Source of the DNA: Paulinella micropora | Taxonomy: Eukaryota > Cercozoa > Imbricatea > Euglyphida | Direction: 5' to 3' | DNA: 21,905 bases | Assembly: GCA_009731375.1 (NCBI GenBank) | Contig: BJOX01000140.1 | Coordinates: forward strand, 33,619-55,523 | Shown here: piece after piece, positions 1-9,612 of the stretch | Position numbering within the stretch: the stretch's first letter is position 1 | Layout: every line of letters starts with the position of its first letter | Translations under genes and position numbers: made by a program | The notes under the pieces: model-generated | The model's input: the letters and a program-made list of their open reading frames with translations, nothing else | What the model was told of the DNA's origin: nothing | Database searches by the model: none

Positions 1-278
1 AGAGGTTGCTGGGACTGCGGAATAACCTCGGCTTAGTGCAGTCTTGCCCTCAGGAGCTCCATCGGTGGCCCCGATCATCAGGCGAGAGACTGACACGGGG
101 GGGTGGAGGACCTCGAACAAGGGTATTGGAGGCTTATGTCCGTTGAGGATATGCCATTAGCTGCATCAGTACGCCTCAGATATAGTATTATCATTATTAT
201 TGTTATGATTCCTATATGTAGGTGTACGACTTGACTAGCGAAGAAGCTGCTCTGTGGGCCCAATGTTCGCTTGTCAGC
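1..278. other. Host-like unique sequence without a recognisable gene
   Basis: Mixed-composition sequence leading into the first ATCT array. The reading frames are short and contain nothing I recognise. It could be the edge of an old dispersed repeat, but no terminal structure or target duplication is visible. Confidence 0.5.
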
Positions 279-281
279 CTA

Positions 282-331
<50 letters not shown>

Positions 332-391
332 ATCTTTCTATCTTTCTATCTCCTTCTATCTCTGTGGGCCCACTGTTCTCTTGTCAGCCTA

Positions 392-445
<54 letters not shown>

Positions 446-503
446 ATCTTTCTATCTTTCTAACTTTCTATCTCTGTGGGCCCACTGTTCTCTTGTCAGC
501 CTA

Positions 504-541
<38 letters not shown>

Positions 542-640
542 ATCTTTCTATCTTTCTATCAACCTTTCTATCAACCTTTCTATCTATGTCTATATCTATC
601 TATTTATTTATCTGTCTGTCTATCTATATACGTAGATAGA
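279..640. repeat. Compound ATCT microsatellite with a repeated spacer
   Basis: Three ATCT/TTCT arrays are each preceded by almost the same spacer (around 246-277, 361-392 and 476-507), with the core GTGGGCCCA followed by CTTGTCAGCCTA. The spacer and array repeat together as a unit of roughly 115 bp, so this is a minisatellite built on a microsatellite. Long Leu/Tyr/Ser/Ile-rich open frames across it are translations of the repeat, not genes. Confidence 0.9.
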
Positions 641-644
641 TACA

Positions 645-804
645 CACACACACTAACAACAAACAAACAAACAAACAAACGAACAAACAAACGAACAAAC
701 ACACACACACACACACACTCACAATGTTATCTGGTCAGGCTTAAATTGCACATATACATGCATACATACACACATGCATACATGCATACATGCGTACATA
801 CATG

Positions 805-847
<43 letters not shown>

Positions 848-850
848 GCT
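645..850. repeat. AAAC, CA and CATA simple repeats
   Basis: Tracts of CACA, AAAC/GAAC and CATA/CATG, ending in an uninterrupted CA run at about 814-846. A short non-repetitive piece lies at 722-748. No gene is seen. Confidence 0.85.
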
Positions 851-869
851 CTTGCAGAAGCTAGAGCTT

Positions 870-1102
870 TTGTGTATGTGTGTGTGTGTGTGCTAGTATG
901 TATGTATGTATGTATGTATGTATGTATGTATGTATTGTATGTATGTTGTTTGGATTCAGTGTCCTCTGGTCCGCTTGTTTGTATGTGTGTGTGTGTGTGT
1001 ATGTGTGTATGTGTGTGTTTGTCTGTGTTTGCTAGTATGTATGTATGTATGTATGTATGTATGTATGTTGTTTGGATTCAGTGCTCTCTGGTCGGCTTGT
1101 GT

Positions 1103-1143
<41 letters not shown>

Positions 1144-1310
1144 TGTGTGTGTGTGTTTGCTAGTATGTATGTATGTATGTATGTATGTATGTATGTTGTT
1201 TGGATTCAGTGTCCTCTGGTCCGCTTGTGTGTGTATGTGTGTGTGTGTATGTGTGTGTGTGTGTGTACGTGTGGTTTGTATGCGTGTTTGTATGTGTGTT
1301 TGTATGTGTG
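870..1310. repeat. TG/GTAT minisatellite, period about 125 bp
   Basis: GTAT and TG runs are separated by a spacer starting TTGTTTGGATTCAGTG at 946, 1068 and 1196. The period is about 122-128 bp. Each spacer is followed by a TG run and preceded by a TAGTATGTATG run. Spacer copies differ at one or two bases. Confidence 0.9.
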
Positions 1311-1349
1311 CTTGCTGACATCACCTGGGCCCGTAGTCAATGCTCCGTT

Positions 1350-1480
1350 CAATTAATCTATAAATGAATCAATCCATCAATTCATCAACCAAGTCCATCA
1401 AGTCAATCAAATCAAATCAAATCAAATCAAATCAATAGATCGATGCGACTTGATTGATTGATCGATTGGCTGACTGACTG
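1350..1480. repeat. AATC/ATTG simple repeat region
   Basis: Degenerate AATC and CATC repeats with a pure AAATC run near 1405-1433, followed by TGATTGAT units. They form a partial inverted repeat. No gene is visible. Confidence 0.7.
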
Positions 1481-1544
<64 letters not shown>

Positions 1545-1640
1545 ATCTATCGTATCTATCTTTCTATCTTTCTATCTTTCTATCTTTCTGTCTTTCTATC
1601 TTTCTATCAACATTTCTATCAACCTTTCTATGTATGTCTA

Positions 1641-1699
<59 letters not shown>

Positions 1700-1754
1700 A
1701 TATCTGTCTGTCGATCTATCTATCCAGGGGGGGGGGGGGCGCATACGACAGTTG

Positions 1755-1798
<44 letters not shown>

Positions 1799-1860
1799 GT
1801 GTCTATATATCTATCTAGGGGGAGGGCGCATACGACAGTCGCTATCTATCTATCTATCTA

Positions 1861-1924
<64 letters not shown>

Positions 1925-1993
1925 GTCTATCTGTCTATCTATCTATCTAGGGGGAGGGTGCATACGACAGTCGCTATGTAAACAGTGAGGTCG

Positions 1994-2046
<53 letters not shown>

Positions 2047-2121
2047 CCTACCTACCTACCTATCTATCTATGTATCTATCTATCTATCTATCTATCGATC
2101 TATCTATCGATCTATCTATCG

Positions 2122-2191
<70 letters not shown>

Positions 2192-2226
2192 AGCGTACGA
2201 TAGTCGCTATGTGAACAGTGAGGTCG

Positions 2227-2301
<75 letters not shown>

Positions 2302-2318
2302 CATCCATCCATCCATCC

Positions 2319-2380
<62 letters not shown>

Positions 2381-2415
2381 AGCGTACGACAGTTGCTATG
2401 TGAACAGTGAGGTCG

Positions 2416-2463
<48 letters not shown>

Positions 2464-2476
2464 GTCTATCTATCTG

Positions 2477-2541
<65 letters not shown>

Positions 2542-2573
2542 AGCATACGACAGTCGCTATGTAAACAGTGAGG

Positions 2574-2612
<39 letters not shown>
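1481..2612. repeat. Long ATCT arrays with a recurring GCGxAYACGACAGT spacer
   Basis: About 1.1 kb of ATCT with CTGT, TCGA, CCAT and CTAC variants. It is interrupted at about 1739, 1826, 1958, 2191, 2380 and 2541 by related spacers with the core ACGACAGTYGCTATGT. Later copies also carry AACAGTGAGGTC. Copy-to-copy differences are single substitutions. The recurring spacer implies amplification of array-plus-spacer units. Confidence 0.9.
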
Positions 2613-2614
<2 letters not shown>

Positions 2615-3006
2615 ATGTGTGCCTAGCCATACGCCTATAAGTCATATGCCGAAATAGCGACGGGAAGCACAATCCTGTTCCCTCAGGGTGCCCTTTCTCG
2701 CTTGTTGAGCCCGGAATAAAACCCACAGTGCTCTGTCGGTTTATACTAGACTGTCGAACAGTCTCGAAACTCCATCTGCTTACTGGGCCCTCTGTAATGG
2801 AGGTGGGAGCTCGTTCTGCAAGGGGCGCTTTATGGAACGAGCCCTGGCCCCGCCTGGTACCAGGAAGCTTTGGTATTGCCTGTATCAGTCCCTTCCGTGC
2901 AAACATCACGGCTTAGCTGGGCATCGGGTTAATACTTTACCCACAGACTTCCTGGTTGACGAAATCAGAAGCTCCTTTTTTCTGACATTAGTCGATATTT
3001 CATCTA
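2613..3006. repeat. 394-bp duplicated segment, copy 1
   Basis: Non-satellite sequence that recurs at 3560-3953, 947 bp away in the same orientation. The only mismatch I see is C at 2861 versus T at 3808. Both copies run into CATCTA at the right end. Open frames of 98 and 62 codons on opposite strands are conserved only because the DNA is duplicated, and I recognise no protein. It may be a fragment of a dispersed host repeat. Confidence 0.85.
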
Positions 3007-3055
3007 TCTATCTATCTATCTATCTATCTACCTACCTACCTACCTATCTATCTAC

Positions 3056-3101
<46 letters not shown>

Positions 3102-3207
3102 GTTCTAAGCTTAGTACTCTTTCCCAGCCCGCTACCCAGTCGCCGATTGGCGGCGGGGTGGAATGGATGCCTATGTCTTCGGATATGCAGAGCTGATAGA
3201 CCAAACA

Positions 3208-3250
<43 letters not shown>

Positions 3251-3431
3251 TTATCTACCTATCTACCTACCTATCTACCTATCTATCTACCTATCTATAT
3301 CTATCTATCTATCTATCTTTCTATCTTTCTATCTATCTATATATCCATCTATCCATCTATCTATCTGTCTATCTCTATCTATCTATCTATCTCTATCTAT
3401 CTATCTATCTATTTATCTATCTATCTATCTA

Positions 3432-3468
<37 letters not shown>

Positions 3469-3474
3469 CTTGGG
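3007..3474. repeat. ATCT arrays with a unique insert
   Basis: Two ATCT/CTAC arrays flank about 110 bp of unique sequence (about 3102-3208). The arrays contain CTTT, CCAT and CTCT variant units. No gene is seen. Confidence 0.85.
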
Positions 3475-3559
3475 CTTGATTTTTTGAAATGGGTGCCATC
3501 TGTCGACAGACAGAGAATTAGGGGATGGTGTGGGTGTGCTGGGCCCGTGGTGGGGTGCC
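3475..3559. other. Short unique spacer between array and duplicated segment
   Basis: G-rich unique sequence with an inverted CTGTCGACAG core near 3500. It is not shared with the flank of the first copy, so it marks the left breakpoint of the second 394-bp copy. Confidence 0.5.
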
Positions 3560-3953
3560 TTATGTGTGCCTAGCCATACGCCTATAAGTCATATGCCGAA
3601 ATAGCGACGGGAAGCACAATCCTGTTCCCTCAGGGTGCCCTTTCTCGCTTGTTGAGCCCGGAATAAAACCCACAGTGCTCTGTCGGTTTATACTAGACTG
3701 TCGAACAGTCTCGAAACTCCATCTGCTTACTGGGCCCTCTGTAATGGAGGTGGGAGCTCGTTCTGCAAGGGGCGCTTTATGGAACGAGCCCTGGCCCCGC
3801 CTGGTACTAGGAAGCTTTGGTATTGCCTGTATCAGTCCCTTCCGTGCAAACATCACGGCTTAGCTGGGCATCGGGTTAATACTTTACCCACAGACTTCCT
3901 GGTTGACGAAATCAGAAGCTCCTTTTTTCTGACATTAGTCGATATTTCATCTA
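3560..3953. repeat. 394-bp duplicated segment, copy 2
   Basis: Same-orientation copy of 2613-3006 with one visible mismatch, so the duplication is recent or maintained by conversion. The homology starts exactly at TTATGTGTG and ends at CATCTA. There is no obvious target-site duplication. Confidence 0.85.
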
Positions 3954-4026
3954 CCTATCTACATGTCATTTGAAGTCTCAATGCAGCTGAGCTCAAGGTA
4001 ACTATCTATCTATCTATCTATCTATA

Positions 4027-4085
<59 letters not shown>

Positions 4086-4121
4086 ATGTCATGTGAAGTC
4101 TCAATCCAGCTGAGCTCAAGG

Positions 4122-4161
<40 letters not shown>

Positions 4162-4180
4162 ATATCTATCATATCTATCA

Positions 4181-4270
<90 letters not shown>

Positions 4271-4330
4271 GGCGCATGCATGTAACAAACGCAAACGTGA
4301 CTGCCAAATCAAAAAGCATATCTTATCTAT

Positions 4331-4405
<75 letters not shown>

Positions 4406-4472
4406 GGCGCATGCATGTAACAAACGCAAACGTGACTGCCAAATCAAAAAGCATATGTTATCTATCTATCTG

Positions 4473-4518
<46 letters not shown>

Positions 4519-4612
4519 CATCCATCTATCTGTCTATCTATCTACCTACCTATCTATCTAGGCGCATGCATGTAACAAACGCAAACGTGACTGCCAAATC
4601 AAAAAGCATATC

Positions 4613-4669
<57 letters not shown>

Positions 4670-4670
4670 C

Positions 4671-4712
<42 letters not shown>

Positions 4713-4748
4713 ATATTTATCTATCTAAATATCTATCTGTCTACCTAC

Positions 4749-4802
<54 letters not shown>

Positions 4803-4980
4803 GTCTGTCTGTCTATCTATCTAGGCGCATGCATGTAACAAACGCAAACGTGACTGCCACATTAAAAGCATTATCACTCAAGCTGAATACAAGGTCTATC
4901 TATCTATCTGTCTATCTATCTATCTACCTATCCATCTATCTATCTATCAAAAAGCATTATCACTCAAGATGAATACAAAG

Positions 4981-5014
<34 letters not shown>

Positions 5015-5045
5015 AGAAGCATTATCACTCAAGCTGAATACAAGG

Positions 5046-5099
<54 letters not shown>

Positions 5100-5123
5100 C
5101 ATCTATCCATCCATCTATCTATA

Positions 5124-5163
<40 letters not shown>

Positions 5164-5192
5164 CATCTATCTATCTATCTATCTATCTATCT
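3954..5192. repeat. ATCT arrays with three spacer families
   Basis: The arrays are punctuated by three families. Family A (GAAGTCTCAATSCAGCTGAG) is at about 3963 and 4087. Family B (GGCGCATGCATGTAACAAAC) is at about 4271, 4405, 4560 and 4823. Family C (AGCATTATCACTCAAG) is at about 4868, 4955 and 5019. The last family B copy fuses directly into the first family C copy, which shows serial unit amplification along the region. No gene is seen. Confidence 0.9.
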
Positions 5193-5345
5193 AATTTCTC
5201 TGTTGAGGCAATAACAAAACAAATATATATATATATATATAAATAATATATATATATATATCTGTAGTATCGTAGCTGAAGGAACTGTATGCGATTCCGC
5301 TGTCTTATGTGTATGTTAGGTCCTAGGGGCACCAAAAGCCCGGAA
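5193..5345. other. Unique spacer with a TA dinucleotide tract
   Basis: A TA run at about 5222-5262, then about 80 bp of unique sequence. Nothing recognisable. Confidence 0.5.
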
Positions 5346-5632
5346 TTTAGGGTTGTTTTTGTTGTTGTTGCTGCTGCTGTTGTTGTTGTTGTTGTTGCTG
5401 TTGTTGTTGTTGTTGTTCTTGTTTTGTTGTTTGTTTTGTTGTTTGTTTTGTTGTTTGTTTTGTTGTTTGTTTTGTTGTTTGTTTTGTTGTTTGTTTTGTT
5501 GTTCGTTTTGTTGTTTGTTTTTATTGTTGTTGCTGCTGTTTTTTTGTCGTTGTTTTGTCGTAGTTGCTCTTCTTCTTTTTTCCTGTTCTTCTTCTTCTTG
5601 TTGTTCTTCTTCTTGTTCTTCTTCTTTGTTGT
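5346..5632. repeat. TTG / 12-bp TTTTG-type and TTC repeats
   Basis: A TTG/CTG triplet tract (5353-5418) is followed by about eight copies of a 12-bp unit built from GTTGTTTGTTTT (about 5420-5520), then TTC/TTG triplets. The minus-strand Asn/Gln/Lys frame and the plus-strand Leu/Val frame are repeat translations rather than genes. Confidence 0.85.
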
Positions 5633-5732
5633 CGAGCCTCATGTTTGTCCTTAGGAGCTTCGAGGCAACTATCGGTTCTTAATGAAACAAATGTATGCAA
5701 TGGAGGAAAAAGATGTCACAAGGTAGGTCTGT
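5633..5732. other. Unique spacer between simple repeats
   Basis: About 100 bp of non-repetitive sequence with no recognisable content. Confidence 0.4.
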
Positions 5733-5879
5733 CTGTGTGTCTGTCTCTCTCTCTATCTCTCTCTCTCTCTCTATATATATACATATATATATATATATTT
5801 ATATATATATATATAACTATCTATCCATCTATCTATCCATCTGTCTTTCTATATATCTACCAACCTATCTATCCATCTT

Positions 5880-5911
<32 letters not shown>

Positions 5912-6145
5912 ACATACATACATACATAATACATACATACATACATACATACATACATACATACATACAGGGAATGGGTAGTTAACCGCTTAGAGGCATT
6001 GCGAGTACGAACTCCAAGGTATGTATGTATGTATGTATGTATGTATGTATTTAATATGTATGTATGTGTATGTATGTATGCATCTATGTATCAGGTATCT
6101 ATGTATCTGTGTATCTAAGTATCTATTTATGCATGTAGGAATCCC
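5733..6145. repeat. CT, TA, ATCT, CATA and GTAT simple repeats
   Basis: Successive tracts of CTCT, TA, ATCT/CCAT, CATA (5912-5969) and GTAT (6020-6130). A 50-bp unique piece (5970-6019) separates the CATA tract from the complementary GTAT tract, so the two could pair as a large hairpin. Confidence 0.85.
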
Positions 6146-6378
6146 ATGGGTGTTCCGAAGTCCGAGCGCTTGCTGTTACTTCAAAGTGGAAATCAAAGCG
6201 GGTAGCTTGGTTAATATCATTCACAATATTATTAATAAAGTGCCTTCTTTCTTTCCTTTCAAGATTGGAGTAACATGGACATGATCTCCTGTTGTTGAGC
6301 ATCAAACATTTATATATGTATATATAATTATATATATAAATATAATATATATATATATACATATATATACACACACAC

Positions 6379-6428
<50 letters not shown>

Positions 6429-6482
6429 GACTGGCAGACGAAAGCTAACGCGCCAACACAGTTTATATATACATATATATAT
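6146..6482. other. Last host-like segment and TA tracts before the palindrome
   Basis: About 155 bp of unique sequence, then TA/TATATATACAC tracts at 6309-6424 and 6461-6484, separated by a short unique island (6427-6460). No gene is seen. The second TA tract abuts the palindrome directly, so the host-virus boundary, if real, lies at about 6483. Confidence 0.5.
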
Positions 6483-6884
6483 ATCATTTATGTATTCGCG
6501 ACTTGTCCAACCGCAAAGTATTAAACAAGCCTTAAAAACATAAAAAAACCAACATTTGACATAGAAAACATACATAGAAAACAAAAAAGTGTCAAATGTT
6601 TAACATAAATTTATCTAACTGAGCACATTAAGAGAGATTTTGACGAAAAGACACATAAACCATATTTTTATTTCATAAAAATATATATAAACTACGTGTA
6701 TATGGTTTATGTGTCTTTTCGTCAAAATCTCTCTTAATGTGCTCAGTTAGATAAATTTATGTTAAACATTTGACACTTTTTTTGTTTTCTATGTATGTTT
6801 TCTATATGTCAAATGTTGGTTTTTTATGTTTTTAAGGCTTGTTTAATACTTTGCGGTTGGACAAGTCGCGAATACATAAATGAT
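6483..6884. repeat. 400-bp near-perfect palindrome, candidate telomere-resolution site
   Basis: The left arm 6483-6665 is the reverse complement of the right arm 6700-6884, around a 34-nt centre. The only differences I find are two 1-nt changes in homopolymer length and one 2-nt TA indel. The centre holds a second small hairpin (6662-6671 with 6675-6684, loop TTC). Each arm carries one TGTCCAACC motif (6504-6512 and 6855-6863), which recurs upstream of the recombinase gene. The palindrome ends sharply. Its left flank is TA microsatellite and its right flank is viral, so it is a discrete unit and not a simple read-through of one DNA end. I infer a protelomerase target like telRL of phage N15. 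A foldback transposon or assembly artefact is possible. Confidence 0.85.
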
Positions 6885-6897
6885 CACACCACAAAAT

Positions 6898-6949
6898 GGG
6901 GGGAAGGGGGGGCGGACACTCACGAAGTGAGTGGCGGGGGGTTGGGGGG
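6898..6949 (+). other. Four G-runs with an internal hairpin (G-quadruplex candidate)
   Basis: G-runs at 6898-6903, 6906-6912, 6936-6941 and 6944-6949 are arranged as two pairs. Between the pairs is a perfect 7-bp hairpin (6917-6923 with 6927-6933, loop GAA). It lies 13 bp inside the palindrome. The runs are long and the surroundings are AT-rich, so this is unlikely to be chance. Folding has not been tested. Confidence 0.6.
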
Positions 6950-6984
6950 AGATGAAAAAAAATAATCTTTTTTTGCTAATGTGA

Positions 6985-7416
6985 TCAAAATTGAAGGCGT
7001 CTTAAAAATTCAATGTTAGATTCCATTTCTCTCTGCTCCTCCCTTTGCTCCTCCGTCATTTTCTCCATCTGCTCCTCTTTCTGCTTCTCTGCCTCTTCCT
7101 CTTTCTGCTTGAGATATTCTTCTTTGTATTTATCTAATATTTCCTTATTAATGTCTCTGTATTTCTTTTGGTAATCTTGAATCTTATCCTTGTTTAATGT
7201 GTAGTATTCCCTTCGCTGTTTATTTATCTTATCCTTGTTTGCTTCTCTATATTTTTTTCGTTGTTCTTTAATCTTCTCCTTGTTATTTTCCCTGTATTTT
7301 TTTCGCTGTTCTTTAATCTTCTCCTTGTGTTTCATTTGATATCTTTCCCTGTATCGTTGCTGTCGGGGATCGGGAGCGTTTAGAAAAACCTTTAGTTCTT
7401 CTATGGTATAACTCAT
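6985..7416 (-). CDS. Basic repeat protein, KxYRExNK repeats without a nuclease domain
   Basis: 143 residues with a unique N-terminus (MSYTIEELK). About five tandem units of 13-16 residues follow (roughly residues 28-95), with the pattern K-x-YR-E/D-x-NK-E/D-K-I, then a Lys/Glu/Gln/Met coiled-coil tail. The same unit forms the C-terminal half of the GIY-YIG protein at 11880-12464. Such arrays accompany homing-type nucleases in large DNA viruses and are thought to bind DNA; that role here is inference. The ATG lies 13 nt below a TATAGTATA sequence. The gene runs towards the palindrome and is the outermost viral gene on this side. It may be a relic of a nuclease that lost its catalytic domain or an independent DNA-binding protein. 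Confidence 0.7.
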   Translation of the reverse strand: MSYTIEELKVFLNAPDPRQQRYRERYQMKHKEKIKEQRKKYRENNKEKIKEQRKKYREANKDKINKQRREYYTLNKDKIQDYQKKYRDINKEILDKYKEEYLKQKEEEAEKQKEEQMEKMTEEQREEQREMESNIEFLRRLQF

Positions 7417-7913
7417 ACTTTATACTATACATAGTATGTGCTTAATACTTAATATGTAATTCAATGAGCAAGCGAGAGATGAATATAAGAGCAGGGTGGG
7501 TGAAATGTCTTCTCCTATTGGTGGCCAACCTTGGGGTTGGCCGTGTCCAACCCTGTTTTTTAAAGGTTGGACACTTTTTTATCGTTAAATTTCAATATTT
7601 ATTATATAATTCTTCTTCGTATTACACATATTTTATATTGTCCAACCTGTCCAACCTTTTATTAACTTTTTCAAAATTTTCCAAGGTGTGGGGTATCCCC
7701 TACTATACACTTATATAGTTTCTAAAAAAAAGGGTTGGACTCGGCCAGACTTGGACACGATTAATACTAAAATGATTTTCTCTCTCTCGGTTGCTTAATA
7801 TCACTCTCAGCCGTCCAAGTTGCCAAACGACGATTTACGTGTTTCTAGCGCGGGTGTGCGGATTTTCTATTTTTGACTTAGAAAAAATATAGACTTGTCT
7901 ATTATATACTAAG
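7417..7913. promoter_or_regulatory. Intergenic region with TGTCCAACC motifs and inverted repeats
   Basis: About 500 bp between divergent genes, with no convincing ORF. It carries GTCCAACC or its complement at 7545-7552, 7565-7572, 7640-7647, 7649-7656 and 7733-7740. The first two form an inverted repeat with a 12-nt spacer. The next two are a direct repeat with a 9-bp period. Just upstream, 7523-7542 is a related inverted repeat with GGCCAACC arms, and 7690-7700 is a GGGG-TAT-CCCC hairpin. The same 8-mer is in both palindrome arms, so a shared binding protein is likely. The region could be a replication origin or an operator for the recombinase gene. Confidence 0.6.
7900..7913 (+). promoter_or_regulatory. 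TATTATAT promoter-like motif before the recombinase
   Basis: TATTATAT at 7900-7907 lies six bases before the ATG at 7914. The same motif, in either polarity, stands just ahead of several other genes in this element. Confidence 0.45.
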
Positions 7914-8783
7914 ATGTGCAGCGAAGATGACAGGAAGTTTGTTAAGCAGTTAAGAGTTGCTACTACTGAAAGTAAAATTTATGAAGTCGTGTCCAACTTC
8001 TACGATAGTGAGTTGAAACCAAGTATCGCCTTTCATAATGCTATTATATCGCTATTTAGCACACCAACGAGTGATGAAGAGGTGCTTGAGGCACTAAAAG
8101 TCATATATCCGAAATATGCTATTGTGTATCCAAATTTGAATAGTAAAAGACAAAGACTTTCTGAGGTGAGAAAAAATAGCAATAGAGCCTTACCAAAGTG
8201 AAAAAGTATATGAAATGAGCAAACTTGATAAGTATTTTAATCTGAATGAAGACGAGCGGATTGATATCGTTGAGGGGTATAAGAAAGATGTCAAAGCCAA
8301 AAATGAACAAAAAATACAGATTGATGTCCGCGATGTAATGGCTAAAATGAATGATATGATACTAAGTAATGACCCTTATCTTAAACTACTTGCTTTGATG
8401 ATAGCCATTGGAGCAAGGCCTGTTGAAATATTTGACAAAAACACATATGAATTGATACCAGATAAACCTTCTTGGTTGCGAGTGAATAACCTGGCAAAAA
8501 AGAAGGGAAGGACAAAAAAATTGGACTGAGAGGACTGTTGTCCTTTTTACTCCCCGTTTGTAATAGAAAAAGTAATTCAATACGGAACCATTTGAAAAAG
8601 AAAAAAGCAGTTATCATCAACAGCGAGGGTGTGCTTGATAAACAAAAGAATAATGAACTAAACAAAAGAATTATCAAAATCTTCCCTTGGCTCGGAATAC
8701 ACACAGAAGAGTAGTATGTTGCGGAAACTATACGCTAGTTTGTCGTATAGCAATTTTGCCAATCCGAAATTAGAGAATTTTAA
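7914..8783 (+). pseudogene. Protelomerase-like tyrosine recombinase, first (truncated, frameshifted) copy
   Basis: The frame opens at an ATG (7914), stops at 8201, continues in other frames from 8215 to 8529, and has further shifts before 8716. The breaks sit at or near A-runs where the second copy differs by one base. The visible parts are the N-terminal region, the catalytic box-I motif GARPVEI (Arg codon at about 8416) and the start of the C-terminal catalytic part (LRKLYASLSYSNF). The copy then jumps, at 8783/8784, back to the sequence that begins at 7961, so it lacks the LGH and Tyr motifs. Only this copy has the native N-terminus. The family is assigned from the motifs shared with the second copy. 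It is non-functional as written unless the indels are sequencing errors. Confidence 0.65.
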
Positions 8784-9612
8784 TACTACCGAAAGTAAAA
8801 TTTATGAAGTGGTGTCCAACTTCTACGACAGCGAATTAAAACCAAGTATAGCCTTTCATAATGCTATTATATCTTTATTTAGCACGCCAACTAGTGATGA
8901 AGAGGTGCTTGAGGCACTTAAAGTCATATATCCAAAATATGCTATCGTGTATCCAAATTTGAATAGTAGGCGACAAAGACTTTCTGAGGTAAGAAAAAAA
9001 GCCATAGAGCCTTACCAAAGCGAAAAAGTATATGAAATGAGCAAACTTGATAAGTATTTTAATCTAAATGAAGACGAGCGGATTGATATCGTTGAGGGAT
9101 ATAAGAAAGATGTCAAAGCAAAAAATGAACAAAAAATACAAATTGATGTCCGTGATGTAATGGCTAAAATGAACGATATGATATTAAGTAATGACCCTTA
9201 TCTTAAACTACTTGTTTTGATGATAGCAATTGGAGCAAGGCCTGTAGAAATATTTGACAAAAACACATATGAATTAATACCAGATAAACCGAGTTGGTTG
9301 CGAGTGAATAACCTAGCGAAAAAGAGAGAATGACAAAAAAAGAATTGGACTGAGAGGCCTGTTGTCCTTTTACTCCCCAGTTTGTCATAGAAAAAGTAAA
9401 TTCAATACGAAACCATTTCAAAAAGAAAAACGCAGTTATTATTAACAGCGATGGTGTGCTTGATAAACAAAAGAATAATGAACTAAACAAAAGAATTATC
9501 AAAATCTTCCCTTGGCTATCAGAATACACGCAGAAAAGCAGTATGTTGCGAAAACTATATGCTAGTTTGTCGTATAGTAATTTCGCCAATCCGAAATTAG
9601 AAAATTTTAATA
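7961..9612 (+). repeat. Tandem direct duplication inside the recombinase gene
   Basis: Unit 1 is 7961-8783 (823 bp) and unit 2 is 8784-9612 (829 bp). The junction is at TACTACYGAAAG. In the first 200 bp the units differ at roughly 8% of positions, almost all synonymous. Confidence 0.85.

Noticed and set aside
222-2543. Long Leu/Tyr/Ser/Ile-rich and Val/Cys-rich open frames
   Set aside because: They are translations of ATCT, GTAT and TG repeats in several frames at once, with no domain or start context.
2613-3863. 98- and 62-codon frames repeated in the 394-bp duplicates
   Set aside because: Identical because the DNA is duplicated; opposite-strand overlap and no recognisable protein.
279-5192. 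CRISPR-like repeat-spacer array
   Set aside because: The regular part is a variable-length microsatellite and the spacers themselves are repeated, in eukaryotic-type DNA.
5316-5642. Asn/Gln/Lys-rich minus-strand frame (108 codons)
   Set aside because: Complement of TTG/TTTTG triplet and 12-bp repeats; composition explained wholly by the repeat.
6123-6584. 153-codon Tyr/Ile-rich minus-strand frame
   Set aside because: Mostly TA-tract translation running into the palindrome arm; no domain.
6483-6884. Palindrome as ordinary terminal inverted repeats of a polinton
   Set aside because: The two arms are adjacent, with 34 nt between, and not at opposite ends of an element of 15 kb or more.
7464-7718. 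84-codon plus-strand frame
   Set aside because: Covers the CCAACC inverted repeats and AT-rich spacer; hydrophobic, without homology signs.
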